From contig NZ_VKCZ01000006.1 of NCBI RefSeq assembly GCF_009299835.1, positions 111,625 through 175,624 of the forward strand: a DNA stretch of 64,000 bases, read 5' to 3'. The notes beneath the pieces are model-generated. The model had not been told where the DNA came from, did no database searches, and saw only the letters and a program-made list of their open reading frames with translations. Made by a program: the position numbers and the translations under genes. The first letter of the stretch is position 1, and each line of letters opens with the position of its first letter. This document shows, piece after piece, positions 17,020 to 25,251 of this stretch. Origin of the DNA: Microlunatus speluncae. Lineage in GTDB: Bacteria > Actinomycetota > Actinomycetes > Propionibacteriales > Propionibacteriaceae.

Positions 17020-18233
17020 GTACGGACCTCCTGCGGCAATGTGGTCTCCCGGGCCGGGGCGTCCGGCGACCGGAGATCGGCGATGATCGTCGTACCGCCA
17101 CCGGGGACGGGCTCGATGGTGAGCCGGCCGCCGGCGGCCCGGACCCGTTCGGTCAGCCCGGTCAGCCCGGAACCGAGCCGGCCACTGCGGTGTCCGATGC
17201 CGTCGTCGACGACCCGGATCCGATCCGAGTCGAGCAGGATCACGCACCGGCTCGCCTCGCTGTGCCGGACCACGTTGGTCACCGCCTCGCGGACGACATA
17301 GCCGAACAGCTCGCTGATCGGGTCCGGCAGCAGCGGCACGGCGATCGGCAGCTCGGGCTTGATCCCGGCCGCGGCCAGCACCGACCGGGAGCTGGCCAGC
17401 TCGGTCGCCAGCCGGACCTCGCGGATCCCCGACACCGTGCTGCGCAGGTCGGTCAGCACCTGCCGGGCCAGCTGCTCGACCTCGGCGATCTGCGGCCCGA
17501 CCGCCGCCGGGTCGGCGGTCAGCAGCCGCCGGGCCAGACCCGCCTTGATCGAGATCGCGGTCAGCGAGTGGCCGAGGATGTCGTGCAGATCGCGACTGAT
17601 CCGTTCCCGTTCGGCGACCACGGCGAGGCCGGCGACCCGCTGCTCGGCCAGCATCAGCCGCCGCTCGATCCGCGAGTTCTCGATCCCGAGCGCGATCGAG
17701 AACCCGATCACCATCGCGGTCGCTCCGATGATCACCGCCGCCATGTCCTGGAACAACGCACCGGTGCCCACGATCAGCACCACGACGAACGGGATCGTGG
17801 CCCGGGAGATCCGCCACGGCATCAGGGTGGCGAGCAGGATGGTGACGTAGATCCCGTAGTAGACCAGCCGATACTCCATGAACGGGATCATCACCAGCAG
17901 CACGATCACGAAGACCACCAGGAAGATCACCCGCAACCAGATCGGCAGATCGAGGACCCAGGGCGTCAACAGATAGAGCAGCGCCAGGCCACCGAGCAGG
18001 AGTGACATCCAGAACAGGTTCGGATCGTTCTGCTGCACCATCGTGATCACCGGGACGAGCAGGAAGGTCAGCCCGAGCAGATACATCCAGAGGCCGTTCT
18101 GCCAGGCCCGGCGCAGCGTCCACCGGCGGGCCGGCTCGCAGTCCCGTCGGGCCCCCGGGGCGGCATTGGGATCTTCCCCGGCGCCGAACGACTGCGACCC
18201 AGCCATCGCCCTGAAGAAACTGTTCCTGGCCAT
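17016..18233 (-). CDS. Membrane histidine kinase, HisKA_3 (DesK/NarX-type)
   Basis: A 405-residue sensor kinase if the ATG at 18233 (AAGGA six bases upstream) is used; a GTG at 18269 would add 12 residues. After a soluble lead come about six membrane segments (NGLWMYLLGLTFLLVPVI to VVLIVGTGALFQDMAAVIIG) with little extracellular sequence, then a coiled linker, the phospho-acceptor box RERISRDLHDILGHSLTAIS and a HATPase domain (REAVTNVVRHSEASR, GSGLTGLTERV). Kinases with only short loops often sense membrane or envelope stress through the bilayer or a partner ABC transporter. Its partner regulator is the next gene. Confidence 0.92.
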   Translation of the reverse strand: MARNSFFRAMAGSQSFGAGEDPNAAPGARRDCEPARRWTLRRAWQNGLWMYLLGLTFLLVPVITMVQQNDPNLFWMSLLLGGLALLYLLTPWVLDLPIWLRVIFLVVFVIVLLVMIPFMEYRLVYYGIYVTILLATLMPWRISRATIPFVVVLIVGTGALFQDMAAVIIGATAMVIGFSIALGIENSRIERRLMLAEQRVAGLAVVAERERISRDLHDILGHSLTAISIKAGLARRLLTADPAAVGPQIAEVEQLARQVLTDLRSTVSGIREVRLATELASSRSVLAAAGIKPELPIAVPLLPDPISELFGYVVREAVTNVVRHSEASRCVILLDSDRIRVVDDGIGHRSGRLGSGLTGLTERVRAAGGRLTIEPVPGGGTTIIADLRSPDAPARETTLPQEVRT

Positions 18234-18315
18234 CGCACGTCCTTGTATCGACTCGCTGTCCCCGGTCACCCGCAGCCCACCCCCGTGCGCTGGTGGTTCT
18301 CGCTCGAGCCGAGCC

Positions 18316-19122
18316 TCACCGCTTGCTGGTCGCGACAGCCCGACGATAGCCCAGCCCGCCCGCGACGGTCATGACCACGGCCCAGCCGGCGAGGACCGCG
18401 AGCCCGACCCAGGGGAACGGTGTGCCGGCGGGCAGGAACGGATAGCGGCCGAGAGCACCGACCCAGTAGGACGGCAGCGCCGGTGCGATCGCCTGCAGCG
18501 CGGACGGCATCATCTCGATCGGCATCCACAGACCGCCGAGCATGGCCAGCACCAGCAACAGCATGGTGGTGACACCGCCGACCGCCTCGGTCTTGACCCA
18601 GACGCCGACCACGATGCCGAGCACGGCGACCGGGATCAGCCCGAGCCAGATCAGCCCGACCGAGGCCAGCCAGTCACCGATCGGGGCCCGAACGCCGCCG
18701 ATCAGGAAGCCGGCCGCGAACACCAGCAGGATCGACGGCAGCACCAGGATCATGATCACCGCCGACTTGGCCCAGAGGAACGAACGGGGCGGCAGCGCGG
18801 TCAGGCCGAGCTGGCGGAACCACCCCGACTTCCGCTCCACCGCCAGATAGGCGCCGCCGCTCATCGCCGCACCGAGGGCGCCGTAGCTGCCCATCGAGAC
18901 CATGATCAGCGCCGAGTAGTTGACTCCGCTCGGCGCCTGCGCCGAGCCGAACATCTGCGAGAAGAGCACGTACATGATCACCGGCAGGCTGAACGAGAAG
19001 ACCACGAAGCCGACATTCTTGGCGGTCAGGAACGTGCTGTGCACGGTGTAGTGCAGCACCGGCAGGAACCGGCGCCGGCGGTCGTTCGAGCCGGCCGTGA
19101 CCGGCAGAGTGGCGGCGGTCAT
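18316..19122 (-). CDS. ABC-2 type exporter permease
   Basis: A 268-residue membrane protein with about six segments in the ABC2 layout: a first segment FVVFSFSLPVIMYVLFSQMF, the amphipathic SGWFRQLGLTALPPRSFLW connecting part, and a final GLAVLAGWAVVMTVAGGLGY. It overlaps the ATPase stop by four bases and precedes the kinase gene. With the ATPase it should export a hydrophobic compound or lipid-like substrate; drug resistance is the usual role of such kinase-linked pairs but is not shown here. Confidence 0.9.
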   Translation of the reverse strand: MTAATLPVTAGSNDRRRRFLPVLHYTVHSTFLTAKNVGFVVFSFSLPVIMYVLFSQMFGSAQAPSGVNYSALIMVSMGSYGALGAAMSGGAYLAVERKSGWFRQLGLTALPPRSFLWAKSAVIMILVLPSILLVFAAGFLIGGVRAPIGDWLASVGLIWLGLIPVAVLGIVVGVWVKTEAVGGVTTMLLLVLAMLGGLWMPIEMMPSALQAIAPALPSYWVGALGRYPFLPAGTPFPWVGLAVLAGWAVVMTVAGGLGYRRAVATSKR

Positions 19123-20057
19123 GCTGCCCCTTCCTTGGTGAGGGCCAGAAACGCCTCTTCGAGGGTGGCCGAGGTGATCTCGATCTCCCGGACCTGCGGC
19201 ACCCGGTCCAGCAGGGCCCGGAGCGCGAGGTCGGAATCGTCGCAGTGGATGGCGAGCCGGGCACCGAGCGAGGTCACCTGGAGCACGCCCGGCAGATCGC
19301 GGATCAGCCGAACGTCGAGCGAGTCGTCGGCCGCGACGCTGATGATCTTGCCGCTGACCTTGGCCTTGATCACATCGCCGGAGCCGTCCGCGACCACGGA
19401 CCCGGCGGACAGCACCACGATCCGGTCCGCGGACTGATCGGCCTCCTCCAGGTAGTGGGTGGCGAAGAGCACGGTCCGGCCGGTGGAGGCGAAGTCGTGC
19501 ATCGAAGTCCAGAACCGGCGCCGCAGCTCGACGTCCATCGCCACCGTCGGTTCGTCCAAGATCATCAGATCCGGATCGGGCAGCAGCGCGAGGGCGTAGC
19601 GGACCCGCTGCGCCTGGCCGCCGGACAGCCGGTCGGTCTTGGTCTTCAGGAATTCCGACAACTCGGCCCGTTCGATCACCTCACCCAGCGGCAACGGATC
19701 CGGAAACAGCCCGTGCATCAGCCCCAGCAACTGGCGCACCGTACAGTCGGAGAGCAGGGCGCCGGCCTGCAGCATCGCGCCGACCCGCCCCTGCTGCACA
19801 GCCTGGGTCGGATCGACGCCGAAGACCTGGACCGAGCCCGCCGTGGGCGGGACCAGACCCAAGATCATTTCGTTCAGGGTCGACTTGCCGGCGCCGTTCG
19901 GGCCGAGCACGGCCACGATCTCGCCGGGCTCGATCCGCAGGTCGACCCCGCGGACCGCCTGCACCTGGCCGAAGGTCTTCCGGACGCCGGTCAACGCCAG
20001 CGCGCCGCCCGACGACGTGGGAGTTCGCGCCGGCTGTTGCTCAAGATCAAGGTTCAC
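19119..20057 (-). CDS. ABC exporter ATPase (DrrA/NatA-like)
   Basis: A 312-residue ATPase with Walker [10 protein letters not shown], signature LSGGQAQRVRYALAL, Walker B LMILDEPTVAMD and the switch His in LFATHYLEEAD, plus a ~80-residue C-terminal domain typical of DrrA-type exporters. The GTG at 20057 (VNLDLEQQPAR) is preferred; an ATG at 20123 would add 22 residues but lies inside the operator palindrome. The gene is first in the operon ATPase-permease-kinase-regulator and divergent from the DUF2207 gene. Confidence 0.9.
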   Translation of the reverse strand: MNLDLEQQPARTPTSSGGALALTGVRKTFGQVQAVRGVDLRIEPGEIVAVLGPNGAGKSTLNEMILGLVPPTAGSVQVFGVDPTQAVQQGRVGAMLQAGALLSDCTVRQLLGLMHGLFPDPLPLGEVIERAELSEFLKTKTDRLSGGQAQRVRYALALLPDPDLMILDEPTVAMDVELRRRFWTSMHDFASTGRTVLFATHYLEEADQSADRIVVLSAGSVVADGSGDVIKAKVSGKIISVAADDSLDVRLIRDLPGVLQVTSLGARLAIHCDDSDLALRALLDRVPQVREIEITSATLEEAFLALTKEGAA

Positions 20058-20115
20058 GTAGTTCAGTGTGCTCCCGCCGCCGTCGACCGACCCAGCAGCA
20101 TTGTCAGCAACTCCC

Positions 20116-20131
20116 CATGACAACTGTCATG
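20116..20131. promoter_or_regulatory. Operator palindrome CATGACA-AC-TGTCATG between divergent operons
   Basis: Perfect 7-base arms around two bases, with an extra TTGTCA half-site 10 bases away (20101-20106). It lies between the exporter operon and the DUF2207 gene. NarL-type regulators bind short inverted repeats of this size, so the response regulator of the operon is the most likely ligand; this is inference. Confidence 0.6.
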
Positions 20132-20138
20132 ACCGCCG

Positions 20139-22019
20139 ATGAGCGCGGGCCGCACTATCGTGGGCAGGGTGAAACGAGCACCCGGAACCCTCGTCCGTGC
20201 CGTCGCCGTCCTCGTGGCGACGCTCTCCGGCCTGTTGCTGCTCGCGCTGCCGGCGCGGGCCGAGGGGGACAACTGGGCGATCACCCGGTACGCGATGAAC
20301 GTCGACCTCGCCGCCGACGGCACGGCCAAGATCAACCTCGAGTTCGACTTCGACTTCGGCAACGAGGAGGGCCACGGGCCGTACCTGATCCTGCCTTCGC
20401 GGCAGGCGATCCCGGGCGACTCGGAGCACTGGCGCAGCTTCCCGATCGAGATCGGCGCGGTGACCAGCCCGACCGGCGCTCCGACCAAGGTCGACACCGA
20501 GACCGACAACGGGTTGCTGGCGGTCAAGATCGGCGACGAGAACAAAGAGGTCAGCGGGCTGCAGACGTACCGGGTCGACTACACGATCCGCGGCCTGATC
20601 AACCCGCGCGCCACCGGGTCGGGCCTGGACGAGCTGAACTGGAACGTGATCAGCAACTGGGACGTGCCGCTGCGCAACATCACGATCGCCGTCAACGGGC
20701 CGGCCGATCTCGACCGGAGCAGCTGTGTCTTCGGCGACCCCGGCTCCGAGCAGCAGTGCCCGGCCAACCCGTCGGGCCGTGGGGCGACCTTCACCGCCGC
20801 CGAGGTCGCCGAGGGCGACGCGATGACGATCGTCGCCGGCTGGCCGGGCGGCAGCTTCGTCGGCGCCGAGCCGATCCTGACCCAGCGCCGCAACCTGGGC
20901 AACACGTTCAGCGCCAACCCGGTGACCGTCGGCATCGGTGCCGCCGTCGTCGTGCTCGGCACCGGTGGGCTGCTCACGCTGGCGCGCCGTCGCGGCCGGG
21001 ATGAGCGCTACGCCGGGCTCACTCCGGGGCTGGCGCCGACCGAGGGCGAGGGGGCGACGGTCCGCGGCGGCTCCGGCGGTCCGGTCGCGGTCCGGTTCAC
21101 GCCGCCGGACGACGCCCGGCCGGGCGAGATCGGAGCGCTGCTCGACGAACGGGCCCAGCCGCGCGATGTCACGGCGACCGTGATCGACCTCGCCGTCCGC
21201 GGCTATCTGCGGATCACCGAGGTGCCGGCCGACCCGGCCGCGAAGGTGAAGCTGCCGGGCGGCAAGGACTGGGAGCTGGAACGGCTCCGCGACGCCGACG
21301 ACCTGCACCCGTACGAGCGGGCCGCGCTGGACGGGCTGTTCACCGGGGGGACGCCGACCCGGATGTCCGGCGCGGCCACCGGGCTGCGCACCGCCGCCGT
21401 CCCGACGAAGCTGATGGCCGAGGTGACCGACCGGCGTGGCTGGTTCGCCGCCAATCCGGATTCGGTCCGGGCCAAGTGGTACGGCGCGGCCATCCTGACC
21501 GTGCTGGTCGGCATCGGCGCGACCATCGCACTGGCGATCACCGTCGGCTGGGGCATCGTCGGCCTGGGCGTGATCCTGCTCGGCATCGCGGGCTTCGTCT
21601 TCGCCGGCCGGATGCCGGCCCGGACCGCGACCGGCACCGCCGCGCTCGACCAGGCCAAGGGATTCCGGCTCTATCTGGAGACCGCCGAGGCGGACCAGTT
21701 GCGGTTCGAGGAGGGCGAGGACCTCTTCTCCCGCTACCTGCCGTACGCGATCGTCTTCGGGGTCGCCGAGCGCTGGGCCAAGATCTTCGCCGACCTCGCG
21801 GCCCGGGGTCACGATGTGCCGGAGCCGACCTGGTATTCGGGGCCGTACCTCGGCGTGGCGGCCTTCTACGGCGCCGGCGGCTTCACCAGCAGCCTGGACT
21901 CCTTCTCCAGCGCGACCAGTGCGGCGATGACCGCCTCGACCGCCGGGTCCGGCGGCGGCAGCGGCTTCGGCGGCGGGGCCGGTGGCGGCGTCGGTGGCGG
22001 GGGCGGCGGCGGCTGGTGA
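20139..22019 (+). CDS. DUF2207 (YciQ-like) membrane protein with glycine-rich tail
   Basis: A 626-residue protein: signal peptide (LSGLLLLALPARAEG), an extracytoplasmic beta-rich DUF2207 domain (ITRYAMNVDLAADGTAKI... LNWNVISNWDVPLRNI), a membrane segment near residue 270, a cytoplasmic part (ERWAKIFADLAARGH), two further membrane segments near 450-490, and a C-terminal run of Ser and Gly ending in W. Proteins of this type are common in bacterial envelopes and of unknown function. The ATG at 20139 has no Shine-Dalgarno and sits eight bases after the operator palindrome; a GTG at 20169 is an alternative start. Confidence 0.85.
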   Translation: MSAGRTIVGRVKRAPGTLVRAVAVLVATLSGLLLLALPARAEGDNWAITRYAMNVDLAADGTAKINLEFDFDFGNEEGHGPYLILPSRQAIPGDSEHWRSFPIEIGAVTSPTGAPTKVDTETDNGLLAVKIGDENKEVSGLQTYRVDYTIRGLINPRATGSGLDELNWNVISNWDVPLRNITIAVNGPADLDRSSCVFGDPGSEQQCPANPSGRGATFTAAEVAEGDAMTIVAGWPGGSFVGAEPILTQRRNLGNTFSANPVTVGIGAAVVVLGTGGLLTLARRRGRDERYAGLTPGLAPTEGEGATVRGGSGGPVAVRFTPPDDARPGEIGALLDERAQPRDVTATVIDLAVRGYLRITEVPADPAAKVKLPGGKDWELERLRDADDLHPYERAALDGLFTGGTPTRMSGAATGLRTAAVPTKLMAEVTDRRGWFAANPDSVRAKWYGAAILTVLVGIGATIALAITVGWGIVGLGVILLGIAGFVFAGRMPARTATGTAALDQAKGFRLYLETAEADQLRFEEGEDLFSRYLPYAIVFGVAERWAKIFADLAARGHDVPEPTWYSGPYLGVAAFYGAGGFTSSLDSFSSATSAAMTASTAGSGGGSGFGGGAGGGVGGGGGGGW

Positions 22020-22053
22020 CCGCGGCCCGAGCCTCAGCCCGGAACCACCGGGC

Positions 22054-22383
22054 TCAGCCGGCCGGGAGCAGTGGCCGGGCGATCCCGGCCAGCGCGCCGT
22101 CGACCAGGCGGTAGTAGGCCCACTTGCCGCGCTGCTCGCGGGTGAGGATCCCGGCGTCGACCAGGATCTTCAGGTGGTGCGAGACCGTCGGCTGGGACAG
22201 GCCGACCGGGTCGGTGAGATCGCAGACGCACGCCTCGCTGTCCGGCTGGGCGGCGAGCAGGGAGATCAGCCGGAGCCGGGTCGGGTCGGCGATCGCCTTG
22301 AGCGAGCCGGCCAGGCCCTCGGCCTCCGTGGCCGTCATCACCTGCCCGGTCACGGGCGAGCAGCACTGCGTGGTGGTCACCAT
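22054..22383 (-). CDS. arsR: ArsR-family arsenic-responsive repressor
   Basis: A 109-residue winged-helix repressor. The metalloid site CVCDL is in the position of the CxC of E. coli ArsR, at the start of the recognition region LSQPTVSHHLKILVDAG, and an extra Cys pair near the N-terminus (TTTQCCSP) may contribute a third ligand. As(III) binding releases the operator. It is divergent from arsM, with an operator-bearing 94-base spacer, so it probably represses both. Confidence 0.92.
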   Translation of the reverse strand: MVTTTQCCSPVTGQVMTATEAEGLAGSLKAIADPTRLRLISLLAAQPDSEACVCDLTDPVGLSQPTVSHHLKILVDAGILTREQRGKWAYYRLVDGALAGIARPLLPAG

Positions 22384-22404
22384 GACCGCCAGTCTAGCAA
22401 CGTA

Positions 22405-22449
22405 TTGACAATCATCGATGGATGGTGATTACTGTTACGCATCGATGAT
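22405..22449 (+). promoter_or_regulatory. Promoter and ArsR operator for arsM
   Basis: TTGACA (22405-22410) is a consensus -35 element; TACTGT around 22430 is a weak -10 candidate. ATCATCGATG (22411-22420) and CATCGATGAT (22440-22449) are perfect 10-base inverted arms separated by 19 bases, covering the promoter. ArsR sites usually have closer half-sites, so each arm may bind separately or by looping. Confidence 0.6.
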
Positions 22450-22477
22450 CTTCAATGTATTGGACGGTGAAACGATC

Positions 22478-23224
22478 ATGACCAACCCGGATCAGGTACG
22501 AGAGCAGGTGCGCGAGCGCTATGCCGCGGCGGCCCAGCAGGTCACCAGCGGCAAGCGCGGGAGCTGTTGCGGCGACGCGACCGAGACCGACCCGAGCTTC
22601 GGCGCCACCCGCTATGCGGTGGCCGAGCGGGATCAGCTGCCGGTGGCGGCGGTCGAGGCCAGCCTCGGCTGCGGCAACCCGACGGCGGTGGCCGAGCTGG
22701 CCGAGGGCGAGACGGTGCTCGACCTCGGCTCCGGCGGCGGCATCGACGTGTTGCTGTCGGCGCGCCGGGTCGGCCCGCGGGGCTTCGCGTACGGCGTCGA
22801 CATGACCGACGACATGCTCGCCCTGGCCCGGCAGAACGCCGAGCAGGCCGGCGTCGGCAACGTCGAGTTCGTCCGGGGCACGATCGAGCAGGTGCCGCTG
22901 CCCGATGCCGCGGTCGACGTGGTGATCTCCAACTGCGTGATCAACTTGTCGGTGGACAAGCCCGCGGTGATCGCGGAGATGTTCCGGGTGCTCAGGCCCG
23001 GCGGCCGGATCGGCATCAGCGACGTCGTCGCCGAAGATCAACTCGGCCCGGCCGACCGGGCCGAGCGCGGCAGCTACGTCGGCTGCATCGCCGGTGCCCT
23101 GTCCCGCCAGGAATACCTGTCCGGCCTGGCCGCCGCCGGCTTCACCGACGCCAGCGTCGAGTTCACCCATCCGGTGGCCGACGAGATGCACGCCGCGATC
23201 ATCCGGGCGACCAAGCCGCGTTGA
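22478..23224 (+). CDS. arsM: Arsenite S-adenosylmethionine methyltransferase
   Basis: A 248-residue class I methyltransferase of the ArsM family. The SAM loop is VLDLGSGGGIDVLLSARRVG, followed by VDMTDDMLALARQNA. The Cys residues used to bind As(III) are in place: SLGCGNP near residue 65, ISNCVINL and YVGCIAGA; an additional CC (GSCCGD) is near residue 30. The enzyme methylates arsenite to mono-, di- and trimethyl forms, usually volatile or less toxic. The ATG at 22478 is preferred over an earlier one because the family N-terminus (MTNPDQVREQVRERYA) begins there. Confidence 0.93.
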   Translation: MTNPDQVREQVRERYAAAAQQVTSGKRGSCCGDATETDPSFGATRYAVAERDQLPVAAVEASLGCGNPTAVAELAEGETVLDLGSGGGIDVLLSARRVGPRGFAYGVDMTDDMLALARQNAEQAGVGNVEFVRGTIEQVPLPDAAVDVVISNCVINLSVDKPAVIAEMFRVLRPGGRIGISDVVAEDQLGPADRAERGSYVGCIAGALSRQEYLSGLAAAGFTDASVEFTHPVADEMHAAIIRATKPR

Positions 23225-23266
23225 TCATCTTCTCGGCGATCATCTTCTCGGCCGGCCGCGGCCGGC
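23223..23266 (+). terminator. Direct repeat and GC hairpin after arsM
   Basis: The 15-base unit GATCATCTTCTCGGC occurs twice in a row (23223-23237, 23238-23252), starting within the arsM stop codon, and runs into the palindrome GCCGGCC-GC-GGCCGGC. The GC hairpin is a plausible terminator without a U-tract, which is common in actinobacteria. The tandem duplication has no evident function. Confidence 0.5.
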
Positions 23267-23374
23267 GGCGGAGATCAGCGCCGCCCGCCGCGCGTTCCCC
23301 GGAGCCATGAGCCGACCCTCCTGACCCCGGACCTGCCGGAGCTGATCGAAGCGGGCCCTGTTGGCGCACGTGAC

Positions 23375-23580
23375 CACGCGGCGCCGGGTTAAACTGACCG
23401 GCGCCAGCGGAAAGGGAATCCGGTGCGAGTCCGGGACTGCCCCGCAGCGGTGAGTGGTGACGGCGGCCGCACCTGACGCACTGGGCCCGGCTCGAGCGAT
23501 CGAGCGGTGTCTGGGAAGCGGTGGTCGCCGGCGGATCGAGGAGATCCGGATCCACGAGTCCGAAAACCTGCCGCTGGTGC
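23375..23580 (+). ncRNA. Cobalamin (B12) riboswitch
   Basis: The conserved core is unmistakable: AAAGGGAATCCGGTGCGAG, then a TCC-GGGACTGCCCCGC stretch with the purine-rich continuation CAGCGGTGAG, a B12-box-like GACGCACTGGGC, CTGGGAAGC, and the closing ACGAGTCCGAAAACCTGCC. It lies 5' of the BtuF-like gene, about 100 bases before its start. Adenosyl- or methylcobalamin binding would reduce expression of the importer. The 3' ~100 bases contain GC-rich inverted stretches next to the GGAAGG ribosome site that could serve as the switch. Confidence 0.95.
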
Positions 23581-23675
23581 CCGGGTCGCCGATCCGGGCG
23601 TCCGGCGCCGCGAGGGACGGCCCGTCGGATTCACCATCCGGCCGCGCGCGGCCGAGGTCCGGAAGGCCTGGCACT

Positions 23676-24896
23676 GTGAGGACACACCGCATCCGCGGGC
23701 GGCTGCTCGCCCTGTTGATCACCGGCTTGATCACCGCCCTGGTCGGCGTGGCCGGTTGCGCCGCCCCGGCTCCGCCGACCACGGCCCCGGCCTCGCCCGG
23801 CGTCGGCGCGGACGGCTGCGTCGAGTCGTTCGACCCGGCCGCGGACTACTTCCCGGACAAGCAGCAGTTGGAGTTCGCGAAGAATCTGAAGATCGACTAC
23901 CACGGCTCGTATCAGGTGATCACGGTGCAGCAGCCGGTGATCGGCGGCAAGCCGGAAAGCTATGTTTTCCTGCGCTGTGGGGCACCGAAGCCCGAGCTGA
24001 CCGGCGCGATCGCCGACGCGCCGGTGATCACCACGCCGGTGCGCAGCCTGTTCTCCGGGTCGACGACACATTTGCCGTCGCTCGAGGCGCTCGGCCGACT
24101 GGACGTGCTGACCGGTGTCGCGGCCAAGGCGTACATCTCCTCCGCCGCCGCCAAGGAACGCGCCGACAGCGGCGAGGTGATCGAATACGCGGCCGCCGGC
24201 ACCCCCGACGCCGAGGCGATCGTCGCGGGCAAGCCCGACGTCGTGATCACCGACGGGCTCGACTCCCCCGCCTTCGCGACCGTGCGCGACGCCGGCATCG
24301 GCGTGCTGGCCGGTGCCGAATTCCTGGAGAACGACCCGCTCGGCCGGGCCGAGTGGATCAAGTTCTTCGCCGCGCTGACCGGGACCGAGGCGAAGGCGGC
24401 CGAGGTGTTCGGCCAGATCCGCGACGACTACCGCAAGACCAGCCAACTGGTCGCCGACGCCGAGCCGGTCGATCTGTTGCTCAGCCAGCCGTACCAGGGG
24501 GTCTGGTCGATCCCCGGCGGCGGCAGCTTCGCCGGGAAGTTGATCAAGGACGCCGGCGGCCGGTGGCCGTGGCAGGACGACCCGACCACCGGGTCGATCA
24601 ACACCGATCTGGAGGCGGTGCTGGGCAAGTCCGCCAAGGCGCCGATCTGGATCAACACCGCGAACTGGCGGACCCTGAAGGAGGCGACCACGGATGAGCC
24701 GCGGCTGGCCGAGTTCGCCGCCTACAAGTCCGGTCAGGTCTGGTCACCGAGCAAGCAGCTGAACGAAGCCGGCGGCAACAACTACTTCGAGCTCGGCGTC
24801 CTCCGCCCCGACCTCACCCTGGCCGACCTGGTCGCCATCACCCACCCCGACCTCCTCCCCGACCACCCCTTCACCTTCTACCAACGCCTCCCATGA
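23676..24896 (+). CDS. btuF: Cobalamin-binding lipoprotein of ABC importer (BtuF/FecB family)
   Basis: A 406-residue class III binding protein. The GTG at 23676 (GGAAGG nine bases upstream) gives a clean lipoprotein signal (LLALLITGLITALVGVAGC); a longer frame would start inside the riboswitch and is rejected. Lobe features include HLPSLEALGRLDVLTGV, EAIVAGKPDVVITDG and GGRWPWQDDPTTGSINTD. It is longer than E. coli BtuF (266) because of an N-terminal extension of about 60 residues. The riboswitch supports a corrinoid ligand. Confidence 0.9.
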   Translation: MRTHRIRGRLLALLITGLITALVGVAGCAAPAPPTTAPASPGVGADGCVESFDPAADYFPDKQQLEFAKNLKIDYHGSYQVITVQQPVIGGKPESYVFLRCGAPKPELTGAIADAPVITTPVRSLFSGSTTHLPSLEALGRLDVLTGVAAKAYISSAAAKERADSGEVIEYAAAGTPDAEAIVAGKPDVVITDGLDSPAFATVRDAGIGVLAGAEFLENDPLGRAEWIKFFAALTGTEAKAAEVFGQIRDDYRKTSQLVADAEPVDLLLSQPYQGVWSIPGGGSFAGKLIKDAGGRWPWQDDPTTGSINTDLEAVLGKSAKAPIWINTANWRTLKEATTDEPRLAEFAAYKSGQVWSPSKQLNEAGGNNYFELGVLRPDLTLADLVAITHPDLLPDHPFTFYQRLP

Positions 24897-24958
24897 CCGC
24901 CGACCCGCCACTAGTGCACCGGTTTTTGCGGCGTGTCGGTGCACAAGTGACGTCTCGG
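24897..24958. repeat. Family B repeat, copy B2 (left inverted copy)
   Basis: Starts at the base after the btuF stop codon and is the reverse complement of B3 at 25274-25335 over 62 bases with only a handful of differences. It folds on itself (GCCACTAGTGCACCG with CGGTGCACAAGTGACG) and has the same sense relative to the preceding gene as B1 has to rbsD, so it probably terminates or attenuates btuF transcription. Confidence 0.85.
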
Positions 24959-25251
24959 CATGACTTGGCGGGGGTCAGGATCGGCTCCCGATCGCGGCTC
25001 CCGGCACTTGATAGCGGAGAGCGGCAGGTCGAGTTGGACGAAGCCCGGGCCGAATCCGGCCGTCCGGACGGGAACTGTCACGCTCGGCGCTGGACCGGTG
25101 GACTGAAGCGCGCCCCCGATTCGGGCCCCACTCGTCCTGCCGGCGCCACCCGGCCTCAGCTCCCGACCCGGCCCACTCTGCCGACCCGACCCACCACGCC
25201 AGACCCGGCCAGGCCCGGCCTCCCGGCCCCGACTCCCGACCCGAGACCGAC
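24959..25251. other. Non-coding insert between inverted family B repeats
   Basis: About 290 bases with no convincing gene. The second half is low-complexity, with repeated GACCCG/ACCCGGCC steps. It is bounded by B2 on the left and by B3 just inside the next gene on the right. Whole unit 24897-25335 resembles a small non-autonomous element; no target duplication was found. Confidence 0.6.

Noticed and set aside
23454..23675. Upstream extension of the BtuF-like protein
   Set aside because: These codons lie in the cobalamin riboswitch and do not look like a signal peptide.
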